Shown: positions 1 to 6,016 of the stretch, piece after piece
Numbering within the stretch: the stretch's first letter is position 1
How the letters are laid out: each line of letters opens with the position of its first letter
Source of the DNA: Bacilli bacterium
GTDB lineage: Bacteria; Bacillota_I; Bacilli_A; RFN20; CAG-288
NCBI GenBank assembly: GCA_022774485.1
Contig: JALFLX010000120.1
Span: 1 to 11,106, forward strand
DNA length: 11,106 nt
Direction: 5' to 3'
Notes under the pieces: model-generated
What the model saw: only the letters and a program-made list of their open reading frames with translations
What the model was told of the DNA's origin: nothing
The model's database searches: none
Translations under genes and position numbers: made by a program

Positions 1-1
1 C

Positions 2-775
2 ATCGGTCTCTTCGATGTGCTTCACAATGCGAGAAATGAAGAGCACACATCGATGCTCAATCAAAAATGCTATCTCGATTTCTCGCTTGTCTCCCCCGGA
101 AATTATCTTGTCTATCCTTATTCTGGTGAGCTTTCTTCTACCGAGCAGAACATCGCGTTTTACTCGATTGATGAAGAGGATGCAATCTCGGAGACTATCT
201 ACACACTCCCTGATGAGAAAACCGGAGAGAGAAAGAGAATCTCTTTCTTGAATAACAGCCTTTCTCCATATACTGTCATCAAGGTAAACGAGGCTGGAAA
301 CCAGCTTCCAAGCGATTATTACGACATGGTTCTCTTCTATCAGGAATATGTGGATGACTCCCATCTTCAGATTTCAGATGCGAGCTACGCGAAGCTTGTC
401 AGTATCCAAAAAGAAATCGAGAGTCAAACTCAGTATAAAGTTAAAGTCTGCCACACGCTTCAGGAAGCTCTCAAAGTGAGAGCGACTTACTCCTTTGCGT
501 TAGCGCAAAACACCATCGAAAAACCGGTTATGACTTTCTTAGGTGATTATGCTTCTACCCTTTCTTCATCCACCTTCAAAGAGGGATCCTTACAGGGGTA
601 TGACAATATCCCTGAAATCAGAGAAGTGACCGGATATCTCGGTAAAGGAAGTTTGTCCTATTACGGAATCACTGGAAACGACACAGAGAAGGCATCTTTC
701 TACCGCTATGGGAAAGAAGGGTATCTTGTCAATGATGAGACGTCTTCTGTCCTCGATGTCATGGCGATGTTATAA
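2..775 (+). CDS. Unrecognised protein, C-terminal part (5' end outside window)
   Basis: The reading frame is open from the left edge: the codons before the first possible start (GTG at 17) encode Ile-Gly-Leu-Phe-Asp and continue smoothly, so the gene almost certainly begins upstream. It ends at TAA 773-775, leaving about 257 residues. I do not recognise the family. The visible part has no transmembrane stretch and is rich in Ser, Tyr, Asp and Glu. It alternates short beta-like segments (around residues 25-70 and 180-250) with one helix-like stretch near residue 130. It has two cysteines and no obvious catalytic motif. The composition fits an extracytoplasmic or soluble domain, but its location cannot be judged without the N-terminus. 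A terminator follows within 25 bases, so it closes its transcription unit. Confidence is high that it is coding (long ORF, codon use like its neighbours) and nil for function. Confidence 0.75.
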   Translation: MGLFDVLHNARNEEHTSMLNQKCYLDFSLVSPGNYLVYPYSGELSSTEQNIAFYSIDEEDAISETIYTLPDEKTGERKRISFLNNSLSPYTVIKVNEAGNQLPSDYYDMVLFYQEYVDDSHLQISDASYAKLVSIQKEIESQTQYKVKVCHTLQEALKVRATYSFALAQNTIEKPVMTFLGDYASTLSSSTFKEGSLQGYDNIPEIREVTGYLGKGSLSYYGITGNDTEKASFYRYGKEGYLVNDETSSVLDVMAML

Positions 776-797
776 GAAACTTAGTTTTCAACGAATC

Positions 798-829
798 AAG
801 AGGGAGGTGATGAACTTCTCTCTTTTTCT
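798..829 (+). terminator. Rho-independent terminator of the first gene
   Basis: The arm AAGAGGGAGGT (798-808) pairs with ACTTCTCTCTT (814-824) around a 5-nt loop. The stem is 11 bp with two G-U wobbles and is followed by TTTCT. It lies 22 bases after the stop codon of the first gene. Confidence 0.75.
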
Positions 830-915
830 ATCAATTTATTTTCACTTCAGCTCACAATTAATTCTTGTTTTTTGAAAGAAAAACCTAATTCAATTCAATA
901 AATTGTTTTTACTAC

Positions 916-953
916 AAAGATTTTCTAACAGTGCTTGTTAGGAAAGCTTTTTT
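916..953 (+). terminator. Second terminator-like hairpin upstream of glnN
   Basis: TTTTCTAACA (921-930) pairs with TGTTAGGAAA (936-945), 10 bp with one G-U, around the loop GTGCT. After one A/G mismatch the helix continues with AAAG (916-919) against CTTT (947-950), followed by TTT. The uridine tail is only in the plus orientation; on the minus strand the flank is not T-rich. It could be a back-up terminator for the first gene, the end of a short RNA starting after base 830, or a regulatory leader hairpin. There is no gene between it and the preceding terminator. Confidence 0.5.
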
Positions 954-1101
954 GATGGTGTTTCTCTATTTTACTCTTATGAAACAATGTAATGGTGTAG
1001 TTAATTTTCTTTTAAGGTTGTTTTATTCTTTCTTTCCTTCAACTCTTTTTTGTTGGTTCACAAAGTGATTGTCTTGTTAGGAAATCAAAAAAAGTGGTTT
1101 C

Positions 1102-1116
1102 TTTTCCTATGGAAAA
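1102..1116. promoter_or_regulatory. Palindrome abutting the glnN -35 box, possible operator
   Basis: TTTTCC-TAT-GGAAAA is a perfect 6+6 palindrome ending two bases before the -35 hexamer of the glnN promoter. Its left arm also pairs with TAGGAAA at 1078-1084. The position suits a regulator that activates or represses glnN according to nitrogen status, but the binding protein is unknown and the sequence does not match the GlnR/TnrA consensus. Confidence 0.4.
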
Positions 1117-1118
1117 TA

Positions 1119-1147
1119 TTTACATCAAATTTAGAAAAGAATATGAT
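1119..1147 (+). promoter_or_regulatory. Sigma-A-type promoter of glnN
   Basis: TTTACA (1119-1124) is followed by a 17-base spacer and TATGAT (1142-1147), each one mismatch from consensus. Transcription would start near 1154, giving a leader of about 25 bases that contains the ribosome site AAGGAG (1165-1170), 9 bases before the ATG at 1180. Confidence 0.7.
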
Positions 1148-1179
1148 TTTTTTATTGTGTTTGAAAGGAGTGTTTCATC

Positions 1180-3294
1180 ATGGATGTCAAAAATTTCGAT
1201 GTTACTGGACTCTACGGTGTCGATGTTTTCGATGAAGAGCAGATGCGCCAATATCTCCCTAAATCAGTTTTTGACAAGTTAGAAGAGACGATCCGTGACG
1301 GTAAAGAATTAGATCAGGATATCGCTGATGATGTGGCTAAGGGAATGAAAGAGTGGGCGTTAAATAAAGGTGCGACTCATTACACTCATTGGTTCTCTCC
1401 GCTCACTGGGGATACTGCCGAAAAGCACGACTCCTTCCTCAATTATTCAGAAGATAACAAGGCCATCATGGAGTTTTCTGGGAAGGAGCTCATCAAAGGA
1501 GAACCGGATGCTTCTTCTTTCCCAAATGGTGGTTTACGAGCGACCTTTGAAGCAAGAGGATACACTGCTTGGGACTGCAAGAGTCCTGCCTTTGTCATCA
1601 ATGATGGCTCTGTCCCTGTCTTATATATTCCGACTGCTTTCTGCTCTTACAACGGGGATGCGCTCGATGAGAAGACTCCGCTGTTAAGAAGCTCTGATTA
1701 TTTATCGAAAGAAGCAGTCCGTGTTTTACGTCTTTTCGGCGATGAGAAGACAAATCGTGTCATCACTTACGCAGGACCGGAGCAAGAATATTTCTTAGTG
1801 GATATTCCCACTTTCGCCAAGAGAAAAGACCTTGTCTACACAGGAAGAACCCTGTTTGGCGCATTAGCTCCGAAAGGTCAGGAGTTAGAAGATCACTACT
1901 TCGGACCAATCCGTGAGCAGGTTTCTTCGTTCATGAGAGATGTTAACGAGATGCTCTGGAAGCTTGGAATTCCAGCTAAGACAGAGCACAATGAAGTGGC
2001 TCCTTCTCAGCACGAGCTTGCTGTCATCTATGGAGAGACTTCTGTCACTGCAGATCAGAACGCTTTAGTCATGACTGTCTTAAAGAAAGTCGCTAAGAAG
2101 CACGGCCTTGTGTGTCTCTTGAGTGAGAAGCCATTCCAGGGAATCAACGGCTCTGGTAAGCACGACAACTGGTCTATCGCAAAAGATGATGGAACGAATC
2201 TCTTAAAACCTGGCAAAAATCCGAAGGATAACCTTCAGTTCTTAGTCTTCTTGACTGCGGTCATCAAAGGTGTGGATGAATATGCTGACTTGCTCAGAGA
2301 GTCTGTCGCCTCTTATACCAATGACTTCCGCTTAGGTGCTAATGAAGCACCTCCTGCTATCATCTCCATTTTCTTAGGGGATGAGCTCACTGAGGTTGTC
2401 AACTCTTTAATCGATCAGCCTCAGAAAGCATCCGGCAAGAAAGGAAGACATCTCGATATCGGTGTGAAATCTCTCCCTTCTTTAGATAGAGATACCACAG
2501 ATCGCAACAGAACCAGTCCTTTCGCTTTTACTGGCAACCGCTTTGAGTTCCGTATGGTCGGATCTTTACAAAACATCTCTGAGCCTAACACCATGCTCAA
2601 TGCGATCTTAGGTCACGAATTAGAGCTTTTCGCTGATGAGGTCGAAAAAGAAGAAGATAAGATGGCTGCGATGCAAGAGTGGATTAAGAAGAACCTCAAA
2701 GAGCATCAGAGAGTCATCTTCAACGGAGATGGTTATTCTGAAGAATGGGTCGAAGAGGCAGAGAGACGTGGACTTCCTAATCTCAAGACTGCGGTGGAAG
2801 CGACTGATTGTCTCTTGGCGGATAAGAACAAGGAATTGTTAGAAAATGCCAACATTCTCTCTGAACGCGAGCTTAATTCTCGCGCGGAGATCAAATATTC
2901 CTCTTATGCTGCTCAGGTCTTAATCGATGCGAAGACGATGTCCCACATGGTCCACAAACAATACCTACCGAGCGCCAACAACTACTTAGGGAAAGCAGCT
3001 CTTGAAATTAAGAACTTAGAAGCTGCGAAGATCCCCGCTCCGAAGACCACGATGAAGAATGCGATGAATGTCGCTTCTTTGATCGATGAGTGCGGCTTGG
3101 CTCTTGACCGTCTTGACTCCCTCTTAAGAAAAGCTGATGAACACAAGGGAAGAGACCTTGCTATCTTCTGTAGAGATAAGTTCCTCCCACAGATGAGACG
3201 TTTAAGAGAAATTGTTGACTCTTTAGAACTCATTGTCGCAAAAGACTGTTGGCCAGTTCCTTCATATGGTGATCTTCTCTATCATATCGGATAA
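1180..3294 (+). CDS. glnN: Glutamine synthetase type III
   Basis: It makes glutamine from glutamate, ammonia and ATP in the cytoplasm, the main entry of ammonium into metabolism. At 704 residues it has the length of the GSIII family (about 700), much longer than GSI or GSII. Visible motifs in order are GPEQEYF at 199-205 (metal-binding glutamates), NEVAPSQHE at 271-279, NGSGKHDNWS at 323-332 (the catalytic-loop and ATP region) and NRTSPFAFTGNRFEFRMVGS at 443-462 (substrate- and nucleotide-binding arginines). The N-terminal 100 residues and the helical C-terminal 150 are the GSIII-specific parts. The ATG at 1180 is fixed by AAGGAG 9 bases upstream and by the promoter. It is monocistronic, with its own promoter and terminator. 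No PII, amt or glutamate synthase gene is adjacent. Family assignment is certain; in vivo regulation is inferred only from upstream repeats. Confidence 0.97.
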   Translation: MDVKNFDVTGLYGVDVFDEEQMRQYLPKSVFDKLEETIRDGKELDQDIADDVAKGMKEWALNKGATHYTHWFSPLTGDTAEKHDSFLNYSEDNKAIMEFSGKELIKGEPDASSFPNGGLRATFEARGYTAWDCKSPAFVINDGSVPVLYIPTAFCSYNGDALDEKTPLLRSSDYLSKEAVRVLRLFGDEKTNRVITYAGPEQEYFLVDIPTFAKRKDLVYTGRTLFGALAPKGQELEDHYFGPIREQVSSFMRDVNEMLWKLGIPAKTEHNEVAPSQHELAVIYGETSVTADQNALVMTVLKKVAKKHGLVCLLSEKPFQGINGSGKHDNWSIAKDDGTNLLKPGKNPKDNLQFLVFLTAVIKGVDEYADLLRESVASYTNDFRLGANEAPPAIISIFLGDELTEVVNSLIDQPQKASGKKGRHLDIGVKSLPSLDRDTTDRNRTSPFAFTGNRFEFRMVGSLQNISEPNTMLNAILGHELELFADEVEKEEDKMAAMQEWIKKNLKEHQRVIFNGDGYSEEWVEEAERRGLPNLKTAVEATDCLLADKNKELLENANILSERELNSRAEIKYSSYAAQVLIDAKTMSHMVHKQYLPSANNYLGKAALEIKNLEAAKIPAPKTTMKNAMNVASLIDECGLALDRLDSLLRKADEHKGRDLAIFCRDKFLPQMRRLREIVDSLELIVAKDCWPVPSYGDLLYHIG

Positions 3295-3335
3295 AAGCAA
3301 ATATCATCATTGTTGATAAGTTGTTAGATGATAAT

Positions 3336-3373
3336 AACCACACTTGTCTGATTCTATTCAGGTGTGGTTTTTT
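3336..3373 (+). terminator. Rho-independent terminator of glnN
   Basis: AACCACACTTG (3336-3346) pairs with CAGGTGTGGTT (3359-3369), 11 bp with one wobble, around a 12-nt loop, followed by TTTT. It starts 42 bases after the glnN stop. Confidence 0.85.
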
Positions 3374-3403
3374 CAGTGATACATTTTCTTCCCTTTTGCT
3401 TCC

Positions 3404-3432
3404 TTTACTTTGCTATTTTTTCTCAGTAAAAT
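3404..3432 (+). promoter_or_regulatory. Promoter of the papain-like hydrolase, predicting a leaderless mRNA
   Basis: TTTACT (3404-3409), a 17-base spacer and TAAAAT (3427-3432) form a good sigma-A-type promoter. The ATG of the next gene begins seven bases after the -10 box, where transcription would start. No Shine-Dalgarno sequence exists upstream of that ATG. Confidence 0.5.
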
Positions 3433-3438
3433 ACAGGT

Positions 3439-4275
3439 ATGAGGCACCATACAAAATACAAATTATTTACTATTCTAAATACGTTTGCTTTTGTCTGTAT
3501 GATGATCTTTACCCTTGGCCAAGCTCTTACATATACTCTCAGTGAGATAAAGCGATTCCCAGGCCCTGTTTTAGAACGCCAGGACATCGCTCCTCTCTTA
3601 GAGAAAGAGGAACTTACCAAAGAAGAAGAGAACTTGATCTTTCAACAGACTGGTGTCTCTTCACTTGGAATAGAACGATTGAAGGAAAAATACGGAAACG
3701 CCTCAAAACTTCTGAAGTTTCAGGATGACTTCTACGGGGAGAGAAAGATGTGGACAGAATACGAAGACCCGTGGTGTTCAAGACAAAATTTAGTGGAACC
3801 TGTCAACCTTGTCCCGATGAAAAAAGGGGATATTTTAATCTCCTTAGGAAGTCAGTTTTTAGGTTTTGTGATCGGACACGCTGCGCTTGTCGTCGATCCT
3901 TTTTTGAATCGGATGATCGATATTTCTGGATACGGATATCCGAGCGAGATTTGTACCATCAGCTATTATAATTATCGACCCTGCTTTGCAGTCCTCTCCC
4001 CTCTTGTCTCCGATGATGTGAAAGAAGAGGTGGTAAAGTTTGCTGTCGATCATCTTCAAGGGATTGAATACGATATCACGGTCGGTGTGTTTCAAGATAA
4101 AAACAAGATTGATAAGAGCCAGTGTGCACACCTGGTGTGGTATGCGTATCAGCAATTTGGCATCGATCTTGATTATAATGGCGGCCGGATTGTCACTCCT
4201 AAGGAGCTTGCTTTATCCCCGTTAACGGAAGTTGTTCAAGTGTTTGGAATTGACACTTCTCTATTTCGAGAATGA
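3439..4275 (+). CDS. Membrane-anchored YiiX-type (permuted papain-like) cysteine hydrolase
   Basis: The protein has 278 residues. A hydrophobic segment at about 9-30, preceded by basic residues, should act as a signal anchor that places the rest outside the membrane. A linker rich in Glu and Lys follows (about 45-100). From about residue 126 come the hallmarks of YiiX/NlpC-P60-like hydrolases with the permuted papain fold: MKKGDIL, then GHAALV with the putative catalytic His147, then SQCAHLVW with the putative nucleophile Cys229, and the trailing IVTP...LALSP typical of YiiX proteins. In this fold His precedes Cys, as here. Family members act on amide or ester bonds in the envelope (peptides or lipids); the substrate is unknown. 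An in-frame TAA at 3427 rules out starts upstream of ATG 3439, and later Met codons would cut the anchor. No terminator lies between it and the sigma gene 64 bases downstream, so it may read into that operon. Confidence 0.8.
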   Translation: MRHHTKYKLFTILNTFAFVCMMIFTLGQALTYTLSEIKRFPGPVLERQDIAPLLEKEELTKEEENLIFQQTGVSSLGIERLKEKYGNASKLLKFQDDFYGERKMWTEYEDPWCSRQNLVEPVNLVPMKKGDILISLGSQFLGFVIGHAALVVDPFLNRMIDISGYGYPSEICTISYYNYRPCFAVLSPLVSDDVKEEVVKFAVDHLQGIEYDITVGVFQDKNKIDKSQCAHLVWYAYQQFGIDLDYNGGRIVTPKELALSPLTEVVQVFGIDTSLFRE

Positions 4276-4290
4276 AAAATTAAAAAATAA

Positions 4291-4321
4291 TCCAATAAAG
4301 GAAAGAATACCGCTGTGTATT
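4291..4321 (+). promoter_or_regulatory. Probable ECF promoter, copy 1 (sigma gene)
   Basis: TCCAATAAAG (4291-4300), 13 bases, then TGTGTATT (4314-4321), followed by AAGTGAAGAGAGA. Both blocks recur at identical spacing before the lipoprotein gene, while the two spacers share only 6 of 13 bases. Counting to GTATT, the gap is 16 bases, the usual ECF -35 to -10 distance, and GTAT resembles the -10 core of several ECF groups. It lies 18 bases before the sigma-factor ATG. It is preceded by an A-rich run resembling an UP element. Recognition by the encoded sigma factor is inferred. Confidence 0.7.
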
Positions 4322-4339
4322 AAGTGAAGAGAGATAACC

Positions 4340-4861
4340 ATGGACACGAAGCATCTCAATCAGCTATTCATTTTGCTACAAGAAGGAAAGATGGAGTACT
4401 TCGATGAGTTTTATGAGCTCACCAAACGAGGTGTCTTCTCCGCAAGCTATGCTGTCTTACAAAATCAAGATTTAGCAGAGAACATTCTACAAGAGACGTA
4501 TCTGAAGTTCTTAGAGAAGCTTCCGGCGCTAAAAAGGGAGCAATCAATCCTCGCTTATTTGATGAAAATCGCACAAAACTTGTCGATCAATGAGAAGAAA
4601 AAGAATCGGCGGCTCAGTTACGATGTCGATGTCAGTCAGATTGGAAAGGAAGATGAGAAGAATGAGGATGCTCTCATCTATGAGACGATGAGAAAAGTCC
4701 TTAACAAGACAGAACAGCAAATTGTCATTCTCCATGCGGTGGAAGAGATGACACATCAGGAGATTGCAAATGAACTTGGAAAACCGTTAGGAACAATCAC
4801 CTGGGCTTACAACAACGCGCTGAAGAAACTAAGAAAGGCATTAGAAAATGAAGGATATTGA
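4340..4861 (+). CDS. ECF-type RNA polymerase sigma factor
   Basis: At 173 residues it has the length of extracytoplasmic-function sigma factors, which carry only regions 2 and 4. Region 2 spans about 20-92 (the helical stretch with LAENILQETYLKFLEKL, and the basic NEKKKNRR at its end, for core binding and -10 recognition). An acidic linker at 97-112 leads to region 4 at about 113-166, with the helix-turn-helix HQEIANELGKPLGTITWAY and basic helix KKLRKAL for -35 contact. The GTITW-type turn is where most ECFs read T(V/I)kSr. The ATG at 4340 has the purine-rich GAAGAGAG 6 bases upstream. It overlaps the next gene by 14 bases, so the two are translationally coupled, the normal arrangement for a sigma and anti-sigma pair. 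Expression is probably autoregulated through the promoter at 4291-4321. Its ECF subgroup is not recognisable by eye. Confidence 0.92.
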   Translation: MDTKHLNQLFILLQEGKMEYFDEFYELTKRGVFSASYAVLQNQDLAENILQETYLKFLEKLPALKREQSILAYLMKIAQNLSINEKKKNRRLSYDVDVSQIGKEDEKNEDALIYETMRKVLNKTEQQIVILHAVEEMTHQEIANELGKPLGTITWAYNNALKKLRKALENEGY

Positions 4862-5930
4862 ACAAAAATTGAGAGAAGAGACTTCCTCTCTTGAAATCAA
4901 GACCACATCGAAAATGATCCTTTCCCGCTTCGAAGAGAAACAGGCGGAAAAGAAGAAAAAGAACCTCTGGGTTCCTCTTTCTAGCGCTGCTGTTTTGTTA
5001 GCTGCATGTTCTGTCACCGCATTTGTCCTTATCTCTCCGCTCACGAAAGGAAATGGTTCGAGTAGTGATCTCACTTCTGAAAATCCTCTTATTTCTCTTC
5101 CTCAGGGGTTTGTCTCTCTCATCGATCAGGAAGTTGCCCTTGATGATCAAAACTTAGTCTCCCAGACTGGACTTCAGCTTTTCTTCGGCTCTCAGTTAAC
5201 TGGCGGTGAAAACACGCTCTCGAGAGTGAGAAATCTCAAATCGCGTTATGGAAATCACGGTATCACTGCGGAACAAGAAGAGATTGTGAAGACAACTTAT
5301 GATGAGATGTTCTCTACCATCAACAGTTTCTTTTCGACAAACGATCGTCTCTCAATCCTTTATGGAACAATAGACTTCAATTATCAGACAGTCCTTGGAG
5401 AAGTGGAGTATCACTACGCCTTAATTGAAGGCGATAACATCATCTACACAGTCGATGATATCCGTTCAGGAAAAGAAAGAAATCAAGCCTTATATTATTT
5501 TGATGGGGAGTATTATGAAGGGACTATTTTCACCTATCAAGAAGAGGATGAGGAGGAGAAGAAAACCTGCTCATATTTCCGCAACGGGATGAAAAAGATC
5601 ACCATCAAACAGGAGACAGATGAGGATGGAACAGGTCTTTTCTATCGCATTAACGACTACTCAGACTTTGGGAATCCGAAAGAGGAGTGGTATAAAATCT
5701 CCATCGAATGGGATGAAGAAAATCCAGATTCCAACTTCGATGAGTGCAAGTTTATCCATCAGACTCAGACAAGAGTCGTGAATACGAAGACAGAATATTC
5801 TGAGGATGACAATCAGTATCAAGTCCACTATATGGACACAGATCCTCTCTCCTTAGAATTCTTCATGACAAACTTTTCGTTCACTCTCGATGAGGAGGGG
5901 AAGATTATCTATCAATTTGAAGAAGATTGA
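4848..5930 (+). CDS. Putative single-pass membrane anti-sigma factor with unknown external sensor domain
   Basis: The 360-residue protein has a short, charged, helix-prone cytoplasmic tail (1-39, ending in EKKKKN), one transmembrane segment (about 41-65) and an external domain of roughly 295 residues that is acidic and beta-rich. This topology, and the start inside the last codons of the sigma gene (ATG 4848, stop of sigma at 4861), strongly suggest an anti-sigma factor. I see no zinc-binding HxxxCxxC motif and no classical anti-sigma domain. The tail is as short as in minimal types such as CnrY or RsgI, so sigma binding would rest on one or two helices. The transmembrane region contains LAAC at 51-54, a lipobox-like site with Cys54, followed unusually by more hydrophobic residues. 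The sensor domain is unknown to me. The TGA stop lies inside the terminator stem. Anti-sigma function is inferred from context. Confidence 0.75.
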   Translation: MKDIEQKLREETSSLEIKTTSKMILSRFEEKQAEKKKKNLWVPLSSAAVLLAACSVTAFVLISPLTKGNGSSSDLTSENPLISLPQGFVSLIDQEVALDDQNLVSQTGLQLFFGSQLTGGENTLSRVRNLKSRYGNHGITAEQEEIVKTTYDEMFSTINSFFSTNDRLSILYGTIDFNYQTVLGEVEYHYALIEGDNIIYTVDDIRSGKERNQALYYFDGEYYEGTIFTYQEEDEEEKKTCSYFRNGMKKITIKQETDEDGTGLFYRINDYSDFGNPKEEWYKISIEWDEENPDSNFDECKFIHQTQTRVVNTKTEYSEDDNQYQVHYMDTDPLSLEFFMTNFSFTLDEEGKIIYQFEED

Positions 5931-5952
5931 GGTAGCATTACCTCAATTTTTT
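5926..5952 (+). terminator. Rho-independent terminator of the sigma/anti-sigma operon
   Basis: ATTGAGGTA (5926-5934) pairs perfectly with TACCTCAAT (5939-5947) around GCAT, followed by TTTTT. The anti-sigma stop codon is part of the left arm. It ends 9 bases before the next promoter motif, so the lipoprotein gene is a separate transcription unit. Confidence 0.88.
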
Positions 5953-5961
5953 CTAAAATTT

Positions 5962-5992
5962 TCCAATAAAGTGAAGGCTTCTGTTGTGTATT
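5962..5992 (+). promoter_or_regulatory. Probable ECF promoter, copy 2 (lipoprotein gene)
   Basis: TCCAATAAAG (5962-5971), 13 bases, then TGTGTATT (5985-5992), followed by GAGTGAGGAGGGA. The 10-mer and 8-mer blocks and their spacing are identical to the copy before the sigma gene, and the next 13 bases differ only by A/G changes at three positions. The start codon is 24 bases downstream of the last block. With the terminator just upstream, this is the only evident promoter for the lipoprotein. Confidence 0.7.
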
Positions 5993-6016
5993 GAGTGAGG
6001 AGGGAAAAGAAAACCC

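Larger units (their letters stand above)
776..1179. other. 404-base AT-rich intergenic region upstream of glnN
   Basis: This non-coding stretch holds the first gene's terminator (798-829), a second terminator-like hairpin (916-953), a palindrome (1102-1116) and the glnN promoter (1119-1147). The 12-mer CTTGTTAGGAAA occurs twice, at 934-945 and 1073-1084. The 7-mer TAGGAAA at 1078-1084 is inverted as TTTCCTA at 1103-1109. Between 954 and 1070 I see only AT-rich sequence with no ORF carrying a ribosome site. I found no classical GlnR/TnrA box (TGTNA-N7-TNACA). Confidence 0.7.

Noticed and set aside
776..1179. A riboswitch or T-box in the glnN leader
   Set aside because: The predicted leader from the promoter at 1119-1147 is only about 25 bases, too short, and no T-box or known riboswitch core sequence was seen.
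1050..1282. Two short plus-strand ORFs (1050-1235 and 1094-1282) at the glnN promoter
   Set aside because: They overlap the promoter and the glnN start in other frames, lack ribosome sites, and have low-complexity products.
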